Shown here one piece after another: positions 45,095 through 52,879 of a stretch of 56,537 nucleotides of DNA. The position numbers and the translations under genes are program-made. The notes below the pieces were generated by a model. That model was given only the letters and a program-made list of their open reading frames with translations, was not told the DNA's origin and did no database searches. Each line of letters begins with the position of its first letter. The first letter of the stretch is position 1. Origin of the DNA: Bacteroidales bacterium (GTDB lineage: Bacteria > Bacteroidota > Bacteroidia > Bacteroidales > Lentimicrobiaceae); assembly GCA_024636955.1 (NCBI GenBank), contig JAGXGB010000008.1, forward strand, positions 1 to 56,537. Direction: 5' to 3'.

Positions 45095-45884
45095 TTACAT
45101 TTCTTCCCTCATTAAAAACAAACCAGAAGTTGGTATTATACTCGGTTCAGGCTTAGGTGGTTTAACCCGTGAAATTAGTATTGAAAAAGAAATAGCGTAT
45201 TCCGATATCCCTCATTTCCCCGTTTCAACAGTTGAAGGTCATTCCGGCCATCTTATCATTGGACAACTTGGCGGCCGGCAGGTAATTGCAATGCAAGGTC
45301 GTTTCCACTTTTATGAAGGGTGGAGTATGGAGGAAATTGCTTTTCCTATCAGAGTAATGAAGTTCCTGGGAATTAAGATGCTTATTGTATCAAATGCCAG
45401 TGGTGGATTAAATCCTGATTTTAATGTTGGTGATGTGATGATCATTACTGACCATATTAATCTGATGGGAACTAATCCGCTGATAGGAAGAAACAATAAG
45501 GAATTTGGTCCCCGATTCCCCGATATGAAGGAGGCTTATGACCATTCTCTTATCAACAAGGCTTATGAAATTGCCTCAAGAGAAGGAATCCAGTTAAAAT
45601 CAGGCGTATATGCCGGTGTTTCAGGCCCAACATTTGAAACACCTGCCGAGTATAAGTACTTGCATATCATTGGTTCTGATGCTGTTGGTATGTCAACAGT
45701 ACCTGAGGTAATCACTGCACGCCATATGAATATTCCTGTATTTGCGGTATCGGTGATTACTGATCTGGGTGTTGTAGGTAAGATATCAGAAGTATCACAT
45801 GAAATGGTACTTGCTGCTGCCGGTAAAGCTGAACCACTAATGACAAAGATTATTACCCAGTTGCTTGAGGAAACGGAATTATAG
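45066..45884 (+). CDS. punA: Purine nucleoside phosphorylase
   Basis: A 272-residue trimeric-type (class I) purine nucleoside phosphorylase that splits purine (deoxy)nucleosides with phosphate. Motifs include GIILGSGLGGLTREI, VEGHSGHLIIGQLGG, MQGRFHFYEGW, VSNASGGLNPDFNVGDVMIITDHIN and GPTFETPAEY. The start was placed at ATG 45066, giving MSEKIKESVDYI; upstream in-frame codons would extend deep into lpxK without homology. It overlaps lpxK by 29 bases, implying translational coupling. Confidence 0.95.
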   Translation: MSEKIKESVDYISSLIKNKPEVGIILGSGLGGLTREISIEKEIAYSDIPHFPVSTVEGHSGHLIIGQLGGRQVIAMQGRFHFYEGWSMEEIAFPIRVMKFLGIKMLIVSNASGGLNPDFNVGDVMIITDHINLMGTNPLIGRNNKEFGPRFPDMKEAYDHSLINKAYEIASREGIQLKSGVYAGVSGPTFETPAEYKYLHIIGSDAVGMSTVPEVITARHMNIPVFAVSVITDLGVVGKISEVSHEMVLAAAGKAEPLMTKIITQLLEETEL

Positions 45885-45930
45885 TAGAGTAATGCGAACG
45901 TTTCGTTAAAATATATTCAATATCGAAAAA

Positions 45931-46722
45931 TTGAAAGTATACTTTGCCTCTGATTTTCATTTGGGAATTCCTGATCATGATGCAAGCCTGGTAAGGGAAA
46001 AGCTGCTCGTTCAATGGCTTAGCCATATAGAACAGGATGCAGATGAACTCTATCTCATGGGTGATGTATTTGATTTTTGGTTTGAATATAAGACTGTAAT
46101 TCCCCGCGGGTTTGCACGCTTATTCGGCAAACTGGCAGAAATTGCCGATAAAGGAATCCCTGTTTATCTTTTCAGGGGAAATCATGATATCTGGGCTTTT
46201 GATTATCTGAATAAGGAGCTGGGAATTCAACTTAAACGTGAATCAGTCATAAGAGAATTTAATGGGAAAAAGTTCTTCCTGGCACATGGTGATGGCTTAG
46301 GGCCTGGTGATCATGGATATAAGTTTCTAAAGAAAGTATTTGAATTCAAGCCAAATCAATGGTTGTTCAGGTGGCTGCATCCCGACATAGGAACTCGCCT
46401 TGCTCTCTATTTCTCACGCAAAAGCAGGTATGCAAACATTTTAAAGGACAAAAAATTGTTGGACGAAAAAGGCAACTTTGATTTGTCAATCGAACGGCTA
46501 TATGATTTTGCTAAACAACATGTTAAGGAGAACCCTGATATTGACTACTATATTTTTGGCCACCGACATTTTCCAGGTCATGTAAATTTACCAGGAAATA
46601 AGCATTATATCAACCTGGGTGACTGGATTAGTAATTTTTCTTATGCTGTTGCAGACGATAATGGCTTATCGCTGTTTACCTATAAGTCCGGTTCACCGAA
46701 ATTGCTTGAAGGGCCGTTCTGA
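45931..46722 (+). CDS. LpxH-like UDP-2,3-diacylglucosamine diphosphatase
   Basis: A 263-residue calcineurin-like phosphoesterase. The N-terminus VYFASDFHLG, then GDVFDFWFEY, RGNHD, AHGDGLGPGDHGY and IFGHRHFPG give all five metal-binding blocks of the LpxH family. That family hydrolyses UDP-2,3-diacylglucosamine in lipid A synthesis. The start codon is TTG at 45931, chosen because KVYFASDFHLG follows directly and no ATG is in frame close by. The adjacency to lpxK supports a lipid A role, though Bacteroidota have several paralogues of this family. Confidence 0.87.
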   Translation: MKVYFASDFHLGIPDHDASLVREKLLVQWLSHIEQDADELYLMGDVFDFWFEYKTVIPRGFARLFGKLAEIADKGIPVYLFRGNHDIWAFDYLNKELGIQLKRESVIREFNGKKFFLAHGDGLGPGDHGYKFLKKVFEFKPNQWLFRWLHPDIGTRLALYFSRKSRYANILKDKKLLDEKGNFDLSIERLYDFAKQHVKENPDIDYYIFGHRHFPGHVNLPGNKHYINLGDWISNFSYAVADDNGLSLFTYKSGSPKLLEGPF

Positions 46723-46746
46723 TTTATATTCACTTAACAATAAGTC

Positions 46747-47634
46747 ATGCTATTCTCAGGAATTGACATTGGATCAAACGCAGTAAGGATATTGTTTGCC
46801 AATGTCCATGAAACCAAAGGAGGTCCTGTAGCTGAAAAAGCCAGCTTACTAAGGATTCCTATACGTTTGGGGATGGATGTATTCACTCATGGCCGTATAT
46901 CAGAGCAAAAGATTGAGTATCTGGTAAAGACAATGACTGCATTTAAGCTACTCATTGATGTATACCAGCCTGTGGGCTATAGGGCTGCCGCTACTTCGGC
47001 TATGCGTGAAGCATCAAATAGTACTGAAGTCATGAAGCTGGTGAGCAGAGAATCAGGCATTGAGATAGAGCTGATTGATGGAATTGAAGAAGCTCGAATA
47101 ATAAGTAGTTTCAGCAATTTACTGGTAAATAAGAATTTCAATAAGACACTCTATATAGATGTAGGGGGAGGTTCTACTGAAATTTCTGTTCTCGATGGAA
47201 GAAATTTCGTTGCATCTAATTCTTTCAAAATAGGAACAATACGATTGTTGGCTGATGCAGTACCCGATGAGGAGTGGGATGTTATGCACCGGTGGCTGAA
47301 TCAATTTAAAGAAGACTTTGGTCGAATGAATGTCATTGGGTCAGGTGGCAATATTAATAAGATCACCAAGTTATACGGACATGCTTATAACAATGTAGTT
47401 AACCTCGATCAGCTGTCATACGCTTACCAGCAATTGAAAAGTATGCCTCTGCAGACTCGTATTGACAAAATAGGTCTCCGTCCTGACCGGGCAGATGTAA
47501 TTGTACCTGCTGCCAGAATATTCATTAAGATACTAAAGTGGACTAACCTTCAAGTTGTATCAGCTCCAAAGCTGGGTCTGGCTGATGGGCTTGTATTGTT
47601 GCAGTACAAGCAACATACGGCATTAACTGAGTAG
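46747..47634 (+). CDS. ppx: Ppx/GppA-family phosphatase (exopolyphosphatase-like)
   Basis: A 295-residue member of the sugar kinase/Hsp70/actin superfamily. The N-terminal GIDIGSNAVRILFAN and central YIDVGGGSTEISVLDG are the two phosphate-binding loops, and AATSAMREASNS carries the catalytic Glu. It lacks the C-terminal HD-like part of E. coli Ppx and GppA, as usual for Bacteroidota. It may hydrolyse polyphosphate or pppGpp; the sequence alone does not decide. It starts 24 bases after the lpxH-like gene. Confidence 0.9.
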   Translation: MLFSGIDIGSNAVRILFANVHETKGGPVAEKASLLRIPIRLGMDVFTHGRISEQKIEYLVKTMTAFKLLIDVYQPVGYRAAATSAMREASNSTEVMKLVSRESGIEIELIDGIEEARIISSFSNLLVNKNFNKTLYIDVGGGSTEISVLDGRNFVASNSFKIGTIRLLADAVPDEEWDVMHRWLNQFKEDFGRMNVIGSGGNINKITKLYGHAYNNVVNLDQLSYAYQQLKSMPLQTRIDKIGLRPDRADVIVPAARIFIKILKWTNLQVVSAPKLGLADGLVLLQYKQHTALTE

Positions 47635-47702
47635 TGCCGTAACAGCTTTATATACAGTTTTCTAAATAATTCGTAAAACCCTCCTGATTAACTTGGTATG
47701 CT

Positions 47703-47710
47703 TATCTTTG
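47703..47710 (+). promoter_or_regulatory. -7 promoter box (TATCTTTG) of moeA
   Basis: An exact TAnnTTTG match, 22 bases before the GTG start of moeA at 47733. It probably opens the molybdenum-cofactor gene cluster. Confidence 0.65.
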
Positions 47711-47732
47711 CAAAAAGGAAAGTAATCTTGCC

Positions 47733-48905
47733 GTGATAACATTTGAGGAAGCCTTGTTTATAGTTGAAACTGCCTTAGTTGCACCTGTTAAGGAACGTGT
47801 GCCCATGGGCGATAGCCTTATGCGTGTACTGGCCTCAGATGTCTATTCAGATGTGGATATGCCACCCTTTGATAAAGCTGCGGTTGACGGCTACGCCTGC
47901 AGACGCGCTGATCTGCCCGGCCCTCTTGATGTTATTGAAATTATTTCAGCTGGAATAAGTCCTCAAAAACGCGTTTCGCAACATCAGTGTTCAAAAATCA
48001 TGACTGGTGCTATTGTTCCACCTGGTGCTGATTGCATTCTTATGGTAGAACATACTAAAGAGCATGCAGATGGCAAAATATCTCTTGACAAGGCAAGTAC
48101 CGCTAATAACATCGCTTATCAGGCTGAAGATGTAAAGAAAGGACAATTGCTCCTTCAGGAAGGTACCTTGATCAAACCACAACACATCGCCATTATGGCT
48201 GCAGTGGGATGCAATGAACCGGAAGTTTTCAGGAAACCCATTGTTGGCGTTATAACTACAGGTGATGAGCTTGTTGAGCCAGGTGTCACACCATCAGGTG
48301 GTAAAATCCGTAATAGCAATGCATACCAGCTTATAGCTCAGGCACAACAGATTGGGATGAAGGTGCATTATGGGGGAATTGCACCCGATAATAAAGATGC
48401 TACCCGGGATATAATCAATAACACTTTAAAAGTTTGTGATGTATTACTTATAACAGGCGGCGTATCAATGGGCGACTATGATTATGTCCCATCAGTACTT
48501 GAGGGAATTGGAATGAATATCAGGTTTAAGAGTTTAGCTGTTCAACCAGGGAAACCCACCCTTTTTGCAGAAAGTTCTGGAAAGTTTGTTTTTGGTCTTC
48601 CCGGTAATCCTGTATCATCTTTTGTGCAATTTGAAGTGCTTGTAAAACCACTCCTATTCAAAATAATGGGATCACAATACCAGCCCAGGTTAGTTAAATT
48701 GCCTATGCAAACAGGATACTCAAGGAAACGTTCCGACCGAAAGTCTTTCATACCGGTAAAGTATGCATTGGGAAAAATCGAACCTCTTGAATACCATGGC
48801 TCAGCGCATATCCATGCATTTGAACAAGCGTGGGGAATAATGGCAATGAACATTGGAGAAGATAATTTAAAACCCGGGGAGCTTAGAGAAGTAAGGCAAT
48901 TATAA
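47733..48905 (+). CDS. moeA: Molybdopterin molybdotransferase
   Basis: A 390-residue enzyme that inserts molybdate into adenylylated molybdopterin. Visible motifs include MPPFDKAAVDGYACRR, MTGAIVPPGADCILMVEHT, ITTGDELVEPGVTPSGGKIRNSN, ITGGVSMGDYDYVP and VQPGKPTLFAE, then LPGNPVSSFVQFEVLVKPLL. The usual four domains fit the length. The start is GTG 47733, which follows a consensus -7 box; the MTFEEAL-like N-terminus is typical. It leads the moaA-moaC-MOSC/MogA group. Confidence 0.95.
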   Translation: MITFEEALFIVETALVAPVKERVPMGDSLMRVLASDVYSDVDMPPFDKAAVDGYACRRADLPGPLDVIEIISAGISPQKRVSQHQCSKIMTGAIVPPGADCILMVEHTKEHADGKISLDKASTANNIAYQAEDVKKGQLLLQEGTLIKPQHIAIMAAVGCNEPEVFRKPIVGVITTGDELVEPGVTPSGGKIRNSNAYQLIAQAQQIGMKVHYGGIAPDNKDATRDIINNTLKVCDVLLITGGVSMGDYDYVPSVLEGIGMNIRFKSLAVQPGKPTLFAESSGKFVFGLPGNPVSSFVQFEVLVKPLLFKIMGSQYQPRLVKLPMQTGYSRKRSDRKSFIPVKYALGKIEPLEYHGSAHIHAFEQAWGIMAMNIGEDNLKPGELREVRQL

Positions 48906-48970
48906 ATAAGGTGACCATTCTATGGGGAAGACAATATGCTGCTTATAATGAATGTTGGGGATAAAAATTA

Positions 48971-49771
48971 ATGTTAGATAACTATAACCGCTCAATTAAC
49001 TACCTGCGTATATCGGTAACTGACCGTTGCAACCTGCGCTGCGTGTACTGTATGCCTGAGCAGGGGGTAAAGATGTTGCCACATCAGGAAATACTAACCT
49101 TTGAAGAAATTGCCGAAGTGGTAATGACTGCTGTATCTTTGGGTGTTTCAAAAGTGCGCATTACGGGTGGTGAACCTCTTGTGAGGAAAGATATTGTGCA
49201 TTTAATTGAACTACTTGGCGCTATCCCCGGTATTGATGACCTGTCGATGACAACTAATGCCATATTGCTTGAGAAATATGCTGATGTGCTTAAACAAGCC
49301 GGGCTGCACAGAGTAAATATAAGCCTTGATACTATGAACCCACTGCATTTCAGACATATAACACGTGGAGGTAATATTGAAGATGTAATTAAAGGCATTG
49401 ATGAAGCTCTTAGGGTGGGTTTGAGCCCCATAAAGCTTAATTGTGTAATAAAAGATTCCTCCAGCAATATTGATGCACAGTCAGTAAAACAGTTTGGCGA
49501 AAGCAGGAATATACAGGTACGCTTTATTCATCAGATGGATCTTTCAGCAGGGCATTTTGCTATTGTTGAAGGAGGTTCAGGAGGCGATTGTGCCAATTGT
49601 AACCGACTTCGCCTTACTGCCAACGGAAAAATTAAACCATGCCTTTTTGACGATCAGGAATATGATGTGAGAAAATTGGGACCTGCTGAAGCAATTACCC
49701 GGGCTATTACCGGAAAACCGGCTTGCGGCAGCCATAATTACTCAGGTCAGTTTTATAATATTGGAGGTTAA
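48971..49771 (+). CDS. moaA: GTP 3',8-cyclase MoaA, unusually short form
   Basis: A 266-residue radical SAM enzyme that turns GTP into the cyclic precursor of pyranopterin. The SAM cluster is CNLRCVYC (Cys20, Cys24, Cys27), and the second cluster is CANCNRLRLTANGKIKPC (Cys207, Cys210, Cys224), with the same internal spacing as E. coli. The Arg pair after the second cluster and the C-terminal Gly-Gly are kept. However, the distance between the two clusters is about 46 residues shorter than in E. coli MoaA (usual length about 330). The loss falls before Cys207, where the text reads VRFIHQMDLSAGHFAIVEGGSGGD. The frame is intact and the stop abuts the moaC start, so it is not a broken gene. Confidence 0.9.
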   Translation: MLDNYNRSINYLRISVTDRCNLRCVYCMPEQGVKMLPHQEILTFEEIAEVVMTAVSLGVSKVRITGGEPLVRKDIVHLIELLGAIPGIDDLSMTTNAILLEKYADVLKQAGLHRVNISLDTMNPLHFRHITRGGNIEDVIKGIDEALRVGLSPIKLNCVIKDSSSNIDAQSVKQFGESRNIQVRFIHQMDLSAGHFAIVEGGSGGDCANCNRLRLTANGKIKPCLFDDQEYDVRKLGPAEAITRAITGKPACGSHNYSGQFYNIGG

Positions 49772-50239
49772 ATGGAAGAAAGAAATAGCTTAAAACTGAG
49801 TCATACCGACGACCGGGGGAAAGCAAATATGGTAGATGTGAGCACAAAGATTGCTCAGGAACGTATTGCAAGGGCAACCGGACGAATTACTTTGAACCCT
49901 TCAACAGTTGCGCTGATCCGTGATAACCAGATGAAAAAAGGTGATGTACTCACCATAGCTGAAATAGCTGGTATTCAGGCAGCAAAGCAAACTTCAACAT
50001 TAATACCATTGTGTCATCCGCTTCAGCTTACTAAAGTGCAAGTGAAAACTGAATTAACAGCCATAGGGGTAACAATAAATGCTATGTCACGCTGTATCGG
50101 ACAAACCGGCGTTGAGATGGAAGCGCTTACAGCTGTTTCTGTTGCTTTATTAACTATTTATGACATGTGTAAAGCCGTAGACAAAGAAATGGTAATAAGT
50201 GACATCACACTGATTGAAAAAACCAAAACTGATATTTAA
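49772..50239 (+). CDS. moaC: Cyclic pyranopterin monophosphate synthase MoaC
   Basis: A 155-residue partner of MoaA that closes the cyclic phosphate of precursor Z. Conserved features are [33 protein letters not shown] and [29 protein letters not shown]. Its ATG follows the moaA stop with no gap, which predicts coupled translation. Length is normal. Confidence 0.96.
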   Translation: MEERNSLKLSHTDDRGKANMVDVSTKIAQERIARATGRITLNPSTVALIRDNQMKKGDVLTIAEIAGIQAAKQTSTLIPLCHPLQLTKVQVKTELTAIGVTINAMSRCIGQTGVEMEALTAVSVALLTIYDMCKAVDKEMVISDITLIEKTKTDI

Positions 50240-50311
50240 GACCTGAAAGCTTCTTGCAAACAATACTATCTATTTCGCTGGCATAGTCAATAATTTAAAA
50301 CCGATTCGCAA

Positions 50312-50758
50312 ATGCAAACTATAATAAACACCATTAAACTCCCGGTTCCCCGTCAATGGCTCTTATTTGCCATTGCAGCTGTATGGCTTACAGCCTCAGT
50401 CAAAGTATTTATGACTGCCTGGGAAGGAATACTTTCCTCTAATTTCCCCGTAATATATTTTGTACTAATAAGCTTTGTTGGATCAATGATCTTTACAAGA
50501 CTTGTATTCCTGAAAGTAACTGCCAAATACATCTTTCGCATTCACAATATGGAGAACGAAAGACCGAGTATATTTTCAATGTTTAGCCTTAAGAGCTATC
50601 TTTTACTTGTGTTCATGATAGCCATGGGCATTACTTTTAAGTACTTTAATATTGTACCTGTTTACATCCTTTCTTTGTTCCTGGGTGCGCTTGGGCTATC
50701 ACTCTTTACAAGCTCAATGCATTTTCTGAGAGCATGGAGATTGAAAACTGTTATTTAG
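50312..50758 (+). CDS. Small membrane protein of unknown function in the Moco cluster
   Basis: A 148-residue protein with about four hydrophobic segments (residues about 16-34, 44-65, 90-110 and 115-138) and short polar loops. I do not recognise the family. It lies between moaC and the MOSC-MogA gene, 72 bases after moaC and 21 before the next start, so it is probably co-transcribed. A link to molybdate or cofactor handling is only inferred from position. Confidence 0.7.
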   Translation: MQTIINTIKLPVPRQWLLFAIAAVWLTASVKVFMTAWEGILSSNFPVIYFVLISFVGSMIFTRLVFLKVTAKYIFRIHNMENERPSIFSMFSLKSYLLLVFMIAMGITFKYFNIVPVYILSLFLGALGLSLFTSSMHFLRAWRLKTVI

Positions 50759-50779
50759 ATTTTTATTGATAATTGAATT

Positions 50780-51706
50780 ATGGAACCAGTTGTAGTATCG
50801 GTTAATATTTCTGAAAGAAAAGGTACAATTAAAGTGCCTGTATCTGAAATTGAGTTAAATGAAACAGGTGTAAAAGGTGATGCGCACAGTGGTAAATGGC
50901 ATCGGCAGGTAAGCTTACTGGGAACAGAGAGTTTTAATAAATTCTCTGAACAAGCAGGTCGAAGCCTTGCTTATGGCGAGTTTGCTGAAAACATTACAAC
51001 AAGTGGGATAATTCTTTACCAAACACGTCCGCTTGATCGTTTCCTGATTGGCGAAGTTGAACTTGAAGTAACCCAAATTGGCAAGCATTGTCATGGTGAC
51101 GGGTGCGCCATATATAAGGAAGTTGGCAATTGCGTTATGCCCAAAGAAGGTATCTTTTGCAGGGTTATAAGACAGGGAACAGTCAAAGCTGGCGATACCT
51201 TAAAGTACATTCCGAGAATATTTAAAATTAAAGTCATAACCTTAAGTGATCGTGCCAGCTCAGGTGAATACTCTGACAGAAGTGGCCCCGCAGCGGTAAA
51301 TATTCTTAATGATTACTTCACATCAATACAATGGAAGATTGATGTTGAAAGGATTGTGATATCTGATGATGTTGATTTGCTTCAGCAAACAATGAGTGAC
51401 TTAAAAGGAATTGACATGGTGTTCACGACTGGTGGCACCGGTATAGGTCCACGGGATATAACCGTTGATGTAATTGAACCAATGCTGGATAAAAAGATTC
51501 CTGGTATTATGGAGATGATACGTACCCGTTATGGCGCTGACAAACCTGCTGCATTACTCAGTAGGGGAGTAGCTGGTGTAATTGGCAACACCCTGGTTTA
51601 CACACTTCCCGGAAGTGTAAAAGCAGTTGAAGAATATCTCACAGAAATAAACAAAACACTGAAGCATAGCATTTATATGCTTCATGGGTTGGATATTCAT
51701 AAGTAG
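50780..51706 (+). CDS. MOSC-MogA fusion protein
   Basis: A 308-residue two-domain protein. Residues about 1-150 form a short MOSC domain: NETGVKGDAHSGKWHRQVSLL, ITTSGIILYQT, and HCHGDGCAIYKEVGNCVMPKEGIF with the conserved Cys. MOSC proteins handle sulfur on molybdenum cofactor or bind the cofactor. Residues about 153-308 are a MogA/MoaB domain: VITLSDRASSGEYSDRSGP, TTGGTGIGPRDITVD and LPGSVKAVEEYL. MogA adenylylates molybdopterin before MoeA inserts molybdate. The fusion would join consecutive cofactor steps on one chain, next to moeA. The length is what the two domains add up to. Confidence 0.92.
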   Translation: MEPVVVSVNISERKGTIKVPVSEIELNETGVKGDAHSGKWHRQVSLLGTESFNKFSEQAGRSLAYGEFAENITTSGIILYQTRPLDRFLIGEVELEVTQIGKHCHGDGCAIYKEVGNCVMPKEGIFCRVIRQGTVKAGDTLKYIPRIFKIKVITLSDRASSGEYSDRSGPAAVNILNDYFTSIQWKIDVERIVISDDVDLLQQTMSDLKGIDMVFTTGGTGIGPRDITVDVIEPMLDKKIPGIMEMIRTRYGADKPAALLSRGVAGVIGNTLVYTLPGSVKAVEEYLTEINKTLKHSIYMLHGLDIHK

Positions 51707-51720
51707 CAGAACTATAGCGG

Positions 51721-51796
51721 CCTGGATACTAACTATTAATAGAAACGAAATTACCTGGATACTATCTATTGATAGAAACGAAATTACCTGGATATT
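51721..51796 (+). repeat. 33-bp tandem repeat, 2.3 copies
   Basis: Two copies of a 33-base unit (51721-51753 and 51754-51786), differing at about three positions, are followed by the first 10 bases of a third. Each unit begins cctggatact and ends agaaacgaaatta. It lies in the gap between the MOSC-MogA gene and the HD gene. Confidence 0.88.
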
Positions 51797-51827
51797 CACA
51801 GATATTTGAATCGTAATTAAAAAAACA

Positions 51828-52388
51828 ATGTTATTACCGCGAGAAGAAGCATTTGAACTGCTAAAGAAATATGTTAAGAACGACCGCATGATAGCGCATT
51901 CACTAGCCTCAGAAGCAGTATTGCGAGCCCTTGCGATGCATCTTGGCAGAGATGTTGAAAAATGGGGACAAGCGGGTTTGCTTCATGATCTTGATGTTGA
52001 AATAACAAATGCCGATCCGTATACTCATGCACTGGAAACAGCGCGCATTCTGAGTGAAATGGGCATTGATGATGACGTTGTTGATGCGGTCAAAATGCAT
52101 AATGAAGATGCTACAGGCATGATCCGTAGTACTGAATTTCAACACGCCCTGGCAGCAGGTGAAACAATCACAGGACTAATTACGGCCACCGCAATGGTTT
52201 ACCCTGATAGAAAAGTAGCCTCTGTTAAGCCTAAGTCAGTAACAAAAAGAATGAAGGAAAAAGCCTTTGCAGCATCGGTTAAAAGGGAGAATATCCTGGA
52301 ATGTGAAAAGATTGGAATATCTATAGATAAGTTTGCTGAAATTGCTATTATTGCAATGTCTGGAGTTGCAGATGACCTTGGATTATAA
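51828..52388 (+). CDS. HD-domain hydrolase
   Basis: A 186-residue protein with an HD phosphohydrolase domain: RMIAHSLASEAVLRALAMHLG gives the first His, AGLLHDLDVE the HD pair, and DAVKMHNEDATG the later His. It is likely a metal-dependent phosphohydrolase on nucleotides or other phosphate esters, with no known substrate. Similar short HD proteins are widespread in anaerobic bacteria. It follows the Moco genes after a 33-bp repeat, and no functional tie is evident. Confidence 0.85.
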   Translation: MLLPREEAFELLKKYVKNDRMIAHSLASEAVLRALAMHLGRDVEKWGQAGLLHDLDVEITNADPYTHALETARILSEMGIDDDVVDAVKMHNEDATGMIRSTEFQHALAAGETITGLITATAMVYPDRKVASVKPKSVTKRMKEKAFAASVKRENILECEKIGISIDKFAEIAIIAMSGVADDLGL

Positions 52389-52424
52389 TTCATTGATTTT
52401 TATTAAAGGGAATAAATTGATTGC

Positions 52425-52432
52425 TATATTTG
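52425..52432 (+). promoter_or_regulatory. -7 box (TATATTTG) of the divIC/ftsB-like gene
   Basis: An exact TAnnTTTG match 19 bases upstream of the ATG at 52452. Confidence 0.55.
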
Positions 52433-52451
52433 TTTCTGTAACCCGGCTACT

Positions 52452-52748
52452 ATGTGGAAGCGAATACCACCTTTACTTTACAATAAATACCTTATAGCAT
52501 TGGTAGCATTTTTGGTGTGGTTAACTTTTTTCGACAGGAACAATTTCATCTCCCAGATGCATTACGGTCGCACACTTAATAAGCAAAGACTTAAGAAGGA
52601 ATATTACAAGAGTGAGATATACAAGGACTCCATTGCCCTGCTTGAGCTCTCTGACACTGCAAGACTTGAGAAATATGCACGTGAGAAATATCTCTTTAAG
52701 AAGGATAATGAAGATATTTATCTTATCATTGAAGACGAAAAGAAGTAA
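52452..52748 (+). CDS. Septum formation initiator (FtsB/DivIC family)
   Basis: A 98-residue single-pass membrane protein. A short cytoplasmic start (MWKRIPPLLYNKY) and one transmembrane helix (about residues 13-28) are followed by a coiled coil (about residues 35-72, rich in Lys, Glu and Leu). The end is KYAREKYLFKKDNEDIYLI, matching the conserved end of FtsB/DivIC that contacts FtsQ/DivIB. The role is cell division at the septum. Length is typical. Confidence 0.9.
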   Translation: MWKRIPPLLYNKYLIALVAFLVWLTFFDRNNFISQMHYGRTLNKQRLKKEYYKSEIYKDSIALLELSDTARLEKYAREKYLFKKDNEDIYLIIEDEKK

Positions 52749-52879
52749 TAGCCGGGATACTATAAGAATAGCAGAATTAATCTAACAGGATTCTTGAAGT
52801 TGGGTAGAATTAGCTGCTGGCGTCAACGAAGACAATCTAACAACAATTAGGGAGTAACTTCCGGGATAAAACCTGCAGA

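Noticed and set aside
51554-51889. Minus-strand open frame of 111 codons.
   Set aside because: It runs antisense through MOSC-MogA and the HD gene start, and its repeats come from the 33-base tandem array.
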